64,000 bases of DNA from assembly GCA_963737545.1 (NCBI GenBank), contig CAVTTH010000006.1, positions 231,591 to 295,590 on the forward strand, in the 5' to 3' direction. The stretch is from CAVTTH01 sp963737545 (GTDB lineage Bacteria; Verrucomicrobiota; Verrucomicrobiia; Chthoniobacterales; UBA10450). The notes beneath the pieces are model-generated. The model had not been told where the DNA came from and made no database searches. It was given only the letters and a program-made list of their open reading frames with translations. Below are positions 9,845-19,428 of the stretch, piece after piece. Position 1 is the stretch's first letter, and each line of letters begins with the position of its first letter. Position numbers and translations under genes: made by a program.

Positions 9845-9977
9845 AGTTGCCGCGTGACCTTCGTTCAGTTTACTTGCGGTTGGTGGGATGGTCTCACCTT
9901 CATCCTACCCAGAGCAAGCGGGGACTACCGGGTGCCCTTGACGCAGTGAAGAAGGTTAATTACCCTGCCCCACCCCG

Positions 9978-11240
9978 ATGAACCATCGACTTAATTTTGT
10001 TGTTTTCTCCCTAATCGTCTGCTGCGTGCTGCCCGCGCCCAGCCCGGCTGCCGTTGTTTTTCAACCCGGTAAAAAAGCCAGGTTTCGCGCGCCGGGCGAA
10101 GAGGAAGTGAGCGGTACTGCGCACGAACTTTACGTTCAGGCGCAAGCCGCGGAAAGCCAGGGCGACACAAAGCATGCGATCAAGTTGTATCGCGCAATCC
10201 TGCGCAAGTACGCTCACGATACCGTGGCACCGGATTCGGTTTACCGTTTGGCTCTCTGCTTCGAGCGAGTGCACGATTACTATAGAGCTGCGGGCGCTTA
10301 CGCCAACCTGGCCGAGAAATATCCCAAGAGTCCCCGCTTTAACGAAGCGATCGAGTCGATGTTTCGTATCGGTGAGTCGTTTCTTAACGCCGGGAAAATC
10401 AAATTCCTTGGGATCAAAATAGACACCACGCTGGATCACGCGGTCAGCGTGTTTGCCAATATCGTTCGTCTGGCGCCCTACGAAAAGTATGCCGCCCGCG
10501 CTCAGTTCGACATCGGGCTGGCCCGCGAAAAACAGGGGGCATCTGATCTTGCGGTCACGGCTTTTCAGTCCGTCATCGACAAGTATCCCGACGAGCCCGT
10601 GGCGGCGGATGCGCAATATCAAATTGGCTATCTTTGGTTTGAGGCTGCGCGGCAGGGCACAAACGATCCCAAAGCCGCCGAACTGGCAAAGGTCGCGTTC
10701 GAGGATTTTCTGTTTCGATATCCAAAGAGCGAAAAGGCGCCACAGGCACGTGAGAATTTGCGATTGCTGGAACACAAACAAACGAGCGACTCCTTTGGCG
10801 TCGCGAAATTTTACGACAAGCGGAAGAATTATCGCGCCGCCGTCATTTATTATAATGATGTGATTCGACAGCAGCCCGGCTCACCCGAAGGGGATCAGGC
10901 GAAAAAGCGCATCGGGCAATTGCGGGCAAAGGTGGGCGACGCTGCTCTTCAGCCGCCAGCGTTGACCGCGGCGACCGCGAAAAAGAAAGTCGGCACGCCA
11001 TTCCAACCCCCTCAAGGCCAGGGAAGCAGTGCCCCGGCGATGAGGGCGTCGCCGAACGATATCGCGCCCCTTCCTCCGCCGGAATCGGACGTTTCCTTAC
11101 CGCCTCCGGCATCGCTAGCTCCCGACATGACTACGGCGCCGGCCATTTCGCCGACGCCTGAACCAAAAGCCACGCCCGAACCAACCGCGACGCCGGAGAC
11201 CACGGCCACGCCCGATGCCACCGCCTCTCCGGCACCGTGA
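9978..11240 (+). CDS. BamD/YfiO-like outer membrane assembly TPR protein
   Basis: A 420-residue exported protein. An N-terminal signal peptide (FVVFSLIVCCVLPAPSPAA) is followed by TPR-type repeats: ELYVQAQAAESQGDTKHAI, VYRLALCFERVHDYYRAAGA and DIGLAREKQGASDLAVTAF. These match the BamD family, whose members brace the BamA beta-barrel insertase. The last 100 residues are Pro/Thr/Ala-rich low complexity (repeats of ATPEPTATPE) and probably disordered. It is followed by an LptE-like gene overlapping by four bases (GTGA), so two outer-membrane biogenesis genes are translationally coupled. Confidence 0.82.
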   Translation: MNHRLNFVVFSLIVCCVLPAPSPAAVVFQPGKKARFRAPGEEEVSGTAHELYVQAQAAESQGDTKHAIKLYRAILRKYAHDTVAPDSVYRLALCFERVHDYYRAAGAYANLAEKYPKSPRFNEAIESMFRIGESFLNAGKIKFLGIKIDTTLDHAVSVFANIVRLAPYEKYAARAQFDIGLAREKQGASDLAVTAFQSVIDKYPDEPVAADAQYQIGYLWFEAARQGTNDPKAAELAKVAFEDFLFRYPKSEKAPQARENLRLLEHKQTSDSFGVAKFYDKRKNYRAAVIYYNDVIRQQPGSPEGDQAKKRIGQLRAKVGDAALQPPALTAATAKKKVGTPFQPPQGQGSSAPAMRASPNDIAPLPPPESDVSLPPPASLAPDMTTAPAISPTPEPKATPEPTATPETTATPDATASPAP

Positions 11241-11743
11241 AGAAGTTTTTCGCGGCAGTGTCAGTGAGCCTCTTGGTCGGCGGATGTGCCGGGTACCACA
11301 TCGGACCGGTAAAGCCGGCTTATTTGCACGACGTGAGCTCGATCGCGATACCGACCTTCAAGAATGATACCTTGCTGCCGCGGATTGAAGCTCTGGTCAC
11401 AGGGACTGTTATCAATCAATTTCAACAGGATGGAACCTATCGCATCGCCAGTGTTGGAAATGCAGATGCCGTTCTCAAGGGCGACATTCTGCGGATTCTT
11501 CGCACTCCGTCGCGTTCCGTTCAGGGAAATGTGCTCGCCACGGAAGAGTTCATTTTGACCGTGACCGTTCGCTACACTCTTCTTGGGCAAGACGGAAAAG
11601 CGCTTGCCGGCCCGGCGGAGGTGAACGGAACGACTAGTTTCTTTGTCGAGTCGGATGTCACCACTGAGGAAAGGCAGGCGCTTCCCCTCGCGACCGAACA
11701 ACTTGCCAATCGTCTCGTTAGTCAATTGAGCGAGGGTTGGTGA
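11237..11743 (+). CDS. LptE-like LPS-assembly lipoprotein
   Basis: A 168-residue protein with a GTG start overlapping the stop of the BamD-like gene. A short lipoprotein signal with lipobox LVGGC is followed by GYHIGPVKPAYLHDVSSIAIP and a beta-rich domain with FKNDTLLPRIEALVTGTVIN and VRYTLLGQDGKAL. This arrangement fits the LptE family, which plugs LptD and delivers LPS to the outer membrane. LptE sequences diverge strongly, so the assignment rests on the lipobox, length, the IAIPTFKN segment and the BamD neighbour. Confidence 0.75.
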   Translation: MKKFFAAVSVSLLVGGCAGYHIGPVKPAYLHDVSSIAIPTFKNDTLLPRIEALVTGTVINQFQQDGTYRIASVGNADAVLKGDILRILRTPSRSVQGNVLATEEFILTVTVRYTLLGQDGKALAGPAEVNGTTSFFVESDVTTEERQALPLATEQLANRLVSQLSEGW

Positions 11744-11749
11744 TGGAGA

Positions 11750-12628
11750 ATGAAAGGCGACGCAAAGCTGTGGCAGATTCTCAGCGACAAGCTGGAGATG
11801 TTACGGGCGACGGCGCAACTGCCGGAAGCGACTCGCGTTGCTAAAGCGACCGTCGAACTGGCGCAGCGCGCTTTTCCGGCCGGCGCTCCCGAAATCGCGC
11901 TGAGCTTGGAAAGATTGGGGCAATTGCGGGATCAACAAGGCGACCGCGCGGGCGCAAAGCCTCTGCTGGTTAAGGCGCATGCCCTTTTCGAGGCCGCAGT
12001 CACACCCGACCCGCGCATACTTTATCGTTCCGCCCGTCGGCTGGCCTATCTTTGCGATAACCTTGGCCAGGACGAAGAAGCCATCGGATATTACGAGAAG
12101 GCCATTCAGGCCGGCGGCCAATTGACGGATCTGTCGCACTCCGATCTGGGAACGATGCTGAACAACGTTGCACTTATTTATCGGAAGTCCGGTCGCCAAA
12201 AAGCAGCGGAACCTTACTATCAGCACGCCTTGCATATTTACGAAAAACAGCTCGGCCCAGTTCACGCCGATGTTGCCTCCGTCCTGAATAATCTCGGGGT
12301 TTTTTATACGAACGAACGTCGTTTCGATGAGGCGGAGAAGACGCACCTCCGGGCGCTCGCGATTCGGGAGAAGGTCCATCCGGGCGGTCATGCCGACATT
12401 GCCCAATCGAAATGCAATCTGGCCGTAGTCTTTCACTCGCGCGGCGACTTCGAGCGGGCGGACGAACTTTATCGCGAATCGCTCAAGAGTTGGGAAGCGC
12501 TCGGCGAGAAACCATCGAAGGATTACGAGATCGCAGCCTCGAATTACGCCGATCTTCTCCGCTCACTCGGAAAAGCGCGCAAGGCGCACGCGCTCGAAGA
12601 GCGCGCCCGAAAGAAACGCCGCGGCTAA
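11750..12628 (+). CDS. tetratricopeptide repeat protein
   Basis: A 292-residue, largely helical cytoplasmic protein without a signal peptide. It has at least four kinesin-light-chain-like TPRs: ALYRKSGRQKAAEPYYQHAL, LNNLGVFYTNERRFDEAEKT, CNLAVVFHSRGDFERADELY and SNYADLLRSLGKARKAHALE. It starts six bases after the LptE-like stop and is likely cotranscribed. The role is probably protein interaction; no catalytic domain is visible. Confidence 0.8.
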   Translation: MKGDAKLWQILSDKLEMLRATAQLPEATRVAKATVELAQRAFPAGAPEIALSLERLGQLRDQQGDRAGAKPLLVKAHALFEAAVTPDPRILYRSARRLAYLCDNLGQDEEAIGYYEKAIQAGGQLTDLSHSDLGTMLNNVALIYRKSGRQKAAEPYYQHALHIYEKQLGPVHADVASVLNNLGVFYTNERRFDEAEKTHLRALAIREKVHPGGHADIAQSKCNLAVVFHSRGDFERADELYRESLKSWEALGEKPSKDYEIAASNYADLLRSLGKARKAHALEERARKKRRG

Positions 12629-12703
12629 ATCAATTGCCGAAGAGCGGGGTTTGTCCTTGCGTGCCACGGCGGCTGGGGCAATTTAGCGATCCTTCCAAGA
12701 TAC

Positions 12704-12784
12704 GCTCACGTGGCGGAATGGCAGACGCGTACGGCTCAGGACCGTATGGGGAAACCCGTGGAGGTTCAACTCCTCTCGTGAGCA
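12704..12784 (+). tRNA. tRNA-Leu (anticodon CAG)
   Basis: The acceptor arms GCTCACG and CGTGAGC pair perfectly. The anticodon stem TACGG/CCGTA holds the loop CTCAGGA, giving anticodon CAG that reads CTG. A long variable arm (TGGGGAAACCCGT) marks a class II tRNA, and the T arm contains GGTTCAACTCC. The 3' CCA is not encoded. Confidence 0.93.
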
Positions 12785-12815
12785 CTCGTTAGCCCACAAG
12801 TGTCGCTCCCGAATT

Positions 12816-15054
12816 TCAGGGAGCAGCGAGATTGTAGCCGGTGGGCAGTGTTGGACCATACGCGCTCCCGGTGTGCGTCGGACCGTTCAGATACCAAATC
12901 GCTGTTCGTCGCGTAGTCGCTTCGAACAAAACATAGTCTGGTTTTCCGTCGGCGTTGAAATCGATCGCGCCGGCGAGGGTCCATCCGGAAGGGAGAGTGG
13001 GACCATTCACGCTGGTCGCAAAAACTGCATCATCTAGATACCAAATTGCCGTCTGGTGTGTACTGGAATTACTAAGTAGGAAGTCGGGCTTGCCGTTGCT
13101 GTCGAGATCCACCGCGTCGTTCAATGTCCACCCGGCTGGAAGGGTTGGACCGTACACGCCTCCGAAAAACTGCACGGAACTATTGAGCAACCAAACCGCC
13201 GTCCGGCGCGTGCTTGCGTTGAACAAGACATAATCTGGTTGTCCATCGTAGAAATTGAAGTTCGTCGCCGCGATTAAGATCCAGCCAACTGGAAGTGTCG
13301 GACCGTAAACGCCTCTTAGAAACGTAACATTATGATTGAGAAACCAGATCGCCGTCCGGCGCGTGCTCGTATTAAACAGCACGTAATCAGGCTGGCCGTC
13401 GAGATTCATATCGGAGACACAGGCCACGATCCAATCCGGCGGTAGACTTGGTCCATAAAGACCGCTCACATGTGTGGTCCCGTGCAAGTTCCAGACAGCG
13501 GTCTTTTGAGTGCCAGAATTGCAGAGCAGGTAATCGGTGAAACTGTCGTCGTTGAAATCTCCTCGAACAGCTATGCTGCCGGCCTCAAACGCACCGATGT
13601 CGCTTCCGTCACCGCCAGTGGCGTTAGGAGTATAGGAGATATCGACCGGTCTTGCTAATCCGCGCTGGTCGGTCGTGACACCAAGGCTCTTGCCTTTGTC
13701 CAGCGCCGGACTGCCGGGAAGCAAAGCCATCGTTGCAGTAGGACCACCGTTGTCCTGCAACGGGCCAAGCTGGGCATTTGTATAGGTCTGGTCCCCGATT
13801 GCGGTAAGAAAGCTAACTGGGGGGTACCAATTACCTCCAATGTCGTTACATAGATTGTAGCCCTGCGACGTCGTAGTCGCATCCAAACCATAATCATAGA
13901 GATTGCTGTGGTTGCCTTGAAGGATGTTGTTATCCAAATATACAAATGCGCCAACAACATCAGCCCTCTGGGTACGATCCGGAATTGACGGAGCGCTATC
14001 TCGCAAAAAGCGGCTCAATTGGCGATTCTGCAAGCCCGGGATTAGATCGCCGCCCACATTGAAGATGCACTCTCCATTGTAATCAGTGTAGTTGCCGCTC
14101 AGCGTGCAGTGGCTCATCGTCAACGTCGCGGTATTTTGATATTCGGTGTTGTAGATTCCAGCGCCACCGTGACCAGGCGTAATTGGCGCTCAACGTACAA
14201 TTACGCACTGTCATCGTCCCGGGGGAGCCATAGCCGAGATTTTCGATGCCGCCGCCCCATCGAGGCATATTATCGGTAAATGTGCAGTTAGTTATCGTAG
14301 CGACGTGCCGCTGTTAAGGATACCAGCGCCATAATCCGCAGGTTGCCGTCTAGCCTCGTATTGCTTGCAACGAGTTGACTGCCTGTAAAGCTCTCTATTC
14401 CTCCGCCAGAGTCGGCATAATTTCCACTTAGAGTGCAATCTCTAATCGTGAGACTGCCGGCATAGTTACAGATGCCACCACCTTCGAAATCGCCGTAACC
14501 TTCAGGATCGTAGCTCGCGCAAACGTTGTCGCGGATAATGCAATTATTCACGGTCAACGTGCCATGCAAATTCAGAATGCCGCCGCCAAGGCCTTGGGGA
14601 AAAACAACATGATAAGAGCCGTCGCTGTGACCGTTAGTGATTGCGACGCCGGAAATGCTAACGGTAGGGCCATTATCAGTGTCATTGTTAACAAAGAAAA
14701 TACGAAACGTTCCATCGTGCGCGTTACTTCAAGCAGGCTGGCGCCCGGGCCTTCCAACGTGATGTCGGTACTGAGGGTAGGAAGAGCAGTGGTCAGGCCA
14801 ATGACCCCGGTCACGCCAGCGGCGAAGACGATTGTATCGGGGCCGGGATGATTCGTTTCATCGTTGGCCGCATTGATGGCCTCGCGCAGGCTGCAATCCA
14901 CACCGGAGTCGCAGACGCCATTGGTATCCGCTGTCTTGGTGACCCTAAAGGCCGCAGCTCGAGAGCTGCAGGGTGCGAAGCCGAATCCAACGAGAAATAG
15001 GCCGGCGGCTAGCGTCGACATCCGACGGGCAATGAGATTCTTGTTGAGGAACAT
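12816..15054 (-). pseudogene. secreted CSLREA / choice-of-anchor protein with C-terminal VCBS repeats, frame-broken
   Basis: One large secreted protein read in pieces. From 15054: a signal peptide (LAAGLFLVGFGFAPCSSRAAA), FRVTKTADTNGVCDSGVDCSLREAINAAND (a CSLREA domain that precedes parallel beta-helices), then short polymorphic right-handed helix repeats (NCTLSANYA, DCTLSGNYADSGGGIE). Frame changes are needed near 14710, 14345, 14300 and 14190, after which the frame is open to 12816. That last part carries choice-of-anchor sequence (GPLQDNGGPTATMALLPGSPALDKG) and about six VCBS-like repeats of the form YGPTLPAGW...DGKPDYVLFN..TRRTAIWYLN, ending NLAAP. The neighbour 15155-18223 ends with the same repeats and same NLAAP terminus, so they are tandem paralogues at the C-terminal end. 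The disruption could be error or decay. Confidence 0.78.
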
Positions 15055-15154
15055 TCGGCCTTCCTATGCAATCAGAAAATCAAATGAGATGCAACTCTCC
15101 GTAGCGGACGTTGCTCCGGATCGAGCAACGAGCCTTACTCTAGCCCCCGCGAAT

Positions 15155-18100
15155 TTAGGGGGCCGCGAGATTGTAGCCGGCAGACAGTGTTGGACCATAC
15201 ACGCCGTTAACAAAGGAGGCACCATTCATGTGCCAAATCGCCGTCCGCCGTGTGCTCAATTGACAAATCAGGTAGTCGGGCTTGGCGTCGCCATTAAAAT
15301 CGGCAGCGCCCTGAAGTGTCCAGCTAGAAGGCAGAGTAGGTCCAAGGACGCCACTAGTGTAGGCATTGCCGTTCATATACCAAACAGCGGTCTGGCTGGT
15401 ACCAACATTAACTAATAGAAAATCAAGTTTAGTGTCGCCGTTAAAATCCACGACCTTGCATAGTTTCCATCCAGAAGGAAGCGTTGGGCCATACACGGCC
15501 CCGATGAGGGCGGGACCGTTGAGATACCAGATCGCCGTTTGCCGCGTGGTTGCATTGAACAGCACATAGTCTGGATGACCATCGCGGTTGATGTCCCTGC
15601 CCGCGATCAGCGCCCAGCCCGCAGGTGGTGTCGGACCGTAAGTGCCGCTTAGATACGTGGTATTATTAAGATACCAGATCGCCGTTCTTCGCGTGGCTGC
15701 GTTATAGAGCAGGTAATCCGGCTTGCCGTCGAGATTCACATCCGCCAGGCAGGCAACCACCCAGCCCGCCGGCAACGTTGGTCCATAGCCGCTGCCAAGG
15801 AACACGTTGTCTTGCAAATCCCAGACAGCCGTCCTTTGCGTGCTGGGATTAGAGAGCAGGTAGTCCACAAAACCATCGCCGTTGAAATCCTCTACCGGAG
15901 GAATCTGCGGCGAATAAATCAAACCCACCACCTCGTGCTGCGTCGAGCTGAAAACGCGATCCTGGCCGTCAGTCGCAACATAGCGGCCGAAGCCGCTCCC
16001 GATGGCTGGACTTTGCCAGTGCACGTTGCTGTAAAATGGGGGAGGACGCAGCTTCAGAACACCCCCGCCGCCGGTCCAGAGCGAGCCATTCGAAGACACA
16101 TTAATACCGTCAAGGCCCGCGGTGTCCAGCTGAAGGGTGAGCGTCTCAGTGTAGCTGTCGTTAGCATATTGCAGAAAGTGTCCCATGCCCACGCTATCGC
16201 TTCCGATTAGGCCAGCCGGGTTCGGGCGGCTGCTCAGCAGTCTGAAACCGGTGCTTTGCCGGAGATTACGCAATTGCCGGGTCGGGCCATCAAAGGTGTA
16301 GAGGTCGTCGTTGTTGACCACCGCTGCGATCTCCTTGCTGCCGTTGCCATCGAGGTCTTGCACAACCAAGCCCGTGACCGCACTAAACCCGCTCGCCAGA
16401 TTGACCGATCGCCACGGATTGACGCCCGAGGGATAATCGTAAATGTAAACGTAAACACCCGGCGAGCCCGAGCTTACCACGCTATTTCCTGCAATGATTT
16501 CGGGGGTTCCGTTGCCGTCGAGATCCGCCACCTCGACAAAGCTGAAGGGCGAACCGACGGGATGCGTTGTGTTGGTCCACTTGAGCGCAAACGTATTGGA
16601 CGAATCAAAAGCATAAATCGCGACTGCACCATCGGCCAAAGTATCGGTTGCAATCACGATTTCCTTCCTCCCGTTGCCCTCCAAGTCGCGTAGTTTCAGA
16701 TCATGCAGTCCAGTCAGGGACAAGCTATCAAGCACGGGCGGCGAGATCCCGCGCAGCCTCAGTGTGGCAAGATCGAAAACAAGAATGCGCCCGCTGTCAT
16801 AGCCTGAGTTGGATGAGGCAGAGCAAATCACCAGTTCGGGCTGTCCGTCGCCATCGACGTCGCCGATTACTGGCCCAAGAAAAGGGCCTCCCAGATCCAG
16901 GCTCTGCCACTTGATGGCGTGTGATCCGATTGTGCTCGCCACGTACAGATGGTCAGGGCCCGTGTCACTCCAGCCAGCGCCCCAGATGAGATCGACAACG
17001 CCGTCGCCATCGACGTCACCCACGGCCACGTTGGTGATGCCATGGTCCGGATTAGTTTCTTCCCACTTTTCTGCCTGTGTGATGAGGTCGTGCACATACA
17101 CAGCGCCCCATTGGCCATCGCCGATGATCACCTCGGGCGTGCCGTCGTTATCCACATCGGCCACCTGAATGGCATCGATGTCGTGCGACGTTTTGATCGA
17201 CCAGCGCGGAAGCTGCCGGGCAACGTCGTAAGCATAAACAAACTGCCACGACTCCGCCGCCACCAGTTGCTGGTAGTTCTCTCCTGGAAATGGTGCGAGC
17301 CTCAGGTGGACTCCGAAGCCACCGTTGCGGGTCCACTGAACGGTGTGCGTGCCCGCATCCACCACATTGCCGCTGGTCGTCGCGATCTCGAGCGCCGCAT
17401 CGTTGTCCATTTGCCCTGCAACCACGTCAGAGCCGCCTACGCCCGCAACGGACCAGAGGAGGTTGCCGTAACCGTCGGCAACGAAGAGATCGTTCGCGGT
17501 CGTAACGATCCATTCCGCGTGTCCGTCGCCATCCAGATCAGTCAGACTAAGTCCTTCGAAGCCAGAGACCCCAGTATCTACGTAACCGAGTTCCGCCTTT
17601 GTCGCGAAGTCGTAAACGTAAATGCGTCCGTTATCCAGCATGACAACAATTTCCAGATTGGAGTCCCCCAAGATATTGGCGATCTCGATTCGCTTGATCC
17701 TCGTCGAATAGTCCTCGGCAAGGATCGGACTGACAAAGACCTGATCGTAGTTGCCGGTCGCTGGGTTGAACCGTATCGATTGCCAGAAATCGTCACCGCC
17801 GAAGTTGCTTTTCGAGTTGCCGCCAATCAGAATTTCCGGCGGGCCTCCTCCCAGCGGAGCCGGACCCAAAACGATATTGCTCGCCCCGATACCCGAGCCA
17901 AAGATCGCATACTGCCAGAATTGCGTCGACACGCTCGCGGTCGTCGCATTCACAAATCTGGCGGTACCGGCCGCCCACGCTTTGACGGTCCCCGCTACTG
18001 GGCGCGCGAGAGTGCCCGGAAGGGGACTCATCGCGGCAAGACTATCCCGACTGTAGTTGATATGCTGGCCCTTGGCGTCAAGCACTGGTGCGCCGGCGAT

Positions 18101-18223
18101 ATTGGTGGGCGATTGCCGACGATCTGCGGCGGCCGCCAGAGACGAGCCACAGGTTAGGACAACGAGCGCGACCGGAGTCAGAGGACGAAGGAAACGATAA
18201 AGTGGGTAGCGAAAACTTCTCAT
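15155..18223 (-). CDS. large secreted FG-GAP/VCBS-repeat protein
   Basis: An intact 1022-residue protein. A signal peptide (YRFLRPLTPVALVVLTCGSS) leads into FG-GAP/integrin-alpha-like blades with calcium-type loops (DLDGDGHAEWIV, DVDNDGTPEVIIGDG, DVDGDGQPELVI, DLDGNGTPEIIAGN), which should form a beta-propeller. The last 260 residues are five copies of a roughly 46-residue module (YGPTLPAGW, DINRDGHPDYVLFN, TTRQTAIWYLN) ending GYNLAAP. The same module and terminus occur in the upstream-numbered neighbour, and a related one in the PQQ dehydrogenase at 49.9 kb. The conserved terminal module may be a sorting or surface-anchoring unit; this is inference. Likely extracellular or outer-surface. Confidence 0.85.
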   Translation of the reverse strand: MRSFRYPLYRFLRPLTPVALVVLTCGSSLAAAADRRQSPTNIAGAPVLDAKGQHINYSRDSLAAMSPLPGTLARPVAGTVKAWAAGTARFVNATTASVSTQFWQYAIFGSGIGASNIVLGPAPLGGGPPEILIGGNSKSNFGGDDFWQSIRFNPATGNYDQVFVSPILAEDYSTRIKRIEIANILGDSNLEIVVMLDNGRIYVYDFATKAELGYVDTGVSGFEGLSLTDLDGDGHAEWIVTTANDLFVADGYGNLLWSVAGVGGSDVVAGQMDNDAALEIATTSGNVVDAGTHTVQWTRNGGFGVHLRLAPFPGENYQQLVAAESWQFVYAYDVARQLPRWSIKTSHDIDAIQVADVDNDGTPEVIIGDGQWGAVYVHDLITQAEKWEETNPDHGITNVAVGDVDGDGVVDLIWGAGWSDTGPDHLYVASTIGSHAIKWQSLDLGGPFLGPVIGDVDGDGQPELVICSASSNSGYDSGRILVFDLATLRLRGISPPVLDSLSLTGLHDLKLRDLEGNGRKEIVIATDTLADGAVAIYAFDSSNTFALKWTNTTHPVGSPFSFVEVADLDGNGTPEIIAGNSVVSSGSPGVYVYIYDYPSGVNPWRSVNLASGFSAVTGLVVQDLDGNGSKEIAAVVNNDDLYTFDGPTRQLRNLRQSTGFRLLSSRPNPAGLIGSDSVGMGHFLQYANDSYTETLTLQLDTAGLDGINVSSNGSLWTGGGGVLKLRPPPFYSNVHWQSPAIGSGFGRYVATDGQDRVFSSTQHEVVGLIYSPQIPPVEDFNGDGFVDYLLSNPSTQRTAVWDLQDNVFLGSGYGPTLPAGWVVACLADVNLDGKPDYLLYNAATRRTAIWYLNNTTYLSGTYGPTPPAGWALIAGRDINRDGHPDYVLFNATTRQTAIWYLNGPALIGAVYGPTLPSGWKLCKVVDFNGDTKLDFLLVNVGTSQTAVWYMNGNAYTSGVLGPTLPSSWTLQGAADFNGDAKPDYLICQLSTRRTAIWHMNGASFVNGVYGPTLSAGYNLAAP

Positions 18224-18432
18224 GTTAAGCGGCGGGCAGGCCCGATACGTCTGCGGATCACGGAGCCATCTTTCAGCAAAGATCCGGCGCTGCTGTTGAT
18301 TTCAGCGCGGCCCAGGATCGATGAGATGCCCGATGTAATCGAGAACATTCTAAGAGCACGATCGGGTTCGTGTGTCAACTTTATTGCACGGCTAGCAATC
18401 GTCTTTCGGACATCGGACACGCGGGAAAGACG

Positions 18433-18675
18433 TAAATATTCAGCGAAGGGACAGCCTTCAGTGAATAGTGAGTCATTGGGCTTGCATCGAGAACCTGGCG
18501 ATCTAATCATCGTACGAATCGGATAGCTGTCGTAATGAACATTCCACCTGCGGCTTCGACCGAGGAGCCGAGCCAGAAACCAGCTGACGTTATAGTGCGC
18601 GGCAACGCCGCTGGATTCCTGCAGGAAGTTGTCAGCGGCAAACATCGCCTGCGCCGATGAGCCGGGGAGTGTAGG
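18433..18675 (+). pseudogene. truncated duplicate of the OsmC gene 5' end
   Basis: From about 18433 to 18675 the sequence matches the leader and first 45 or so codons of the OsmC-family gene at 24680. It shares GGGCTTGCATCGA, GATCTAATCATCGT, GGATAGCTGTCGTAATGAAC and, from ATG 18535, the protein MNIPPAASTEEPSQKPADV through GFLQEVVSGKHRLR. A two-base deletion near 18655 then causes a stop, and similarity ends by about 18680. The full copy lies 6.1 kb downstream, past the glycan operon. So a 0.2 kb direct repeat brackets that segment, which suggests duplication or insertion at the osmC locus. Confidence 0.85.
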
Positions 18676-19428
18676 CGGCTCTTGGGACGAGGCCCTAAAA
18701 CCCCCGGGATCCGAACCCTTTTAACACTGGGTCAGGAATGCTACGGAAGGGCGCTCAAAAACACGATTCTTGCAGGTTACGAATCCTCAATTTGGTACCC
18801 TTTGACGTCGGGCGTGCACCAATTTCGGGCCGATCTTGCTGCCGAATAATCAGCCGAAACGAGGCGCGTCGCGCGCAATGCACGGCGTTTTTGTAGCCGC
18901 CTTGGCCGGGCGCGTCTTCATTTACGTGCTGTGTGGAGGCGCTTGCTCGATGAAATACTTATAGTTCTCTAGAATCAAACCGGAACGGAAGCGAGACCTG
19001 CTCTCCGTTACGCAAGTAATCAGGAATATAATTAGCGGAGTGGGTCGTACGGACGTAGGTTTAACACACCAACGTTAGCAGCGCTAATCGACCGCCAGGT
19101 GCGGCCCCTTTCCTCTGCCCGACGATTCCGTCACAGATGACTAGGAAGTTTATTCAAGCTGGCCGCTAAAGGTCAGCGCAGGATCTATCACAAATGTTAA
19201 GCAGCAGATATTCAGCGCCGGCATCACCATCGTCACGTATAAGAGTCGCCGTTACAGCCTTTGCAGCCGGGCTTATATCTTACCTACGACTATTATTCCG
19301 TCGTGAAACAACCTTAGAAGCATTGCATCGCATCTCTGGCGCGAAGGCAGGTCGCCGGCCATGACGAGGCCGCCGACTGGTTCGCTCCCTACCCATGCCG
19401 GGAACACTGATCTAACTCAGGCTAACTT
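18676..19428. other. intergenic gap upstream of the GT4 operon
   Basis: About 750 bases with no open reading frame or RNA fold that could be supported. It probably contains the promoter of the GT4-GH130 operon, but no convincing -35/-10 pair was chosen. Confidence 0.4.
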
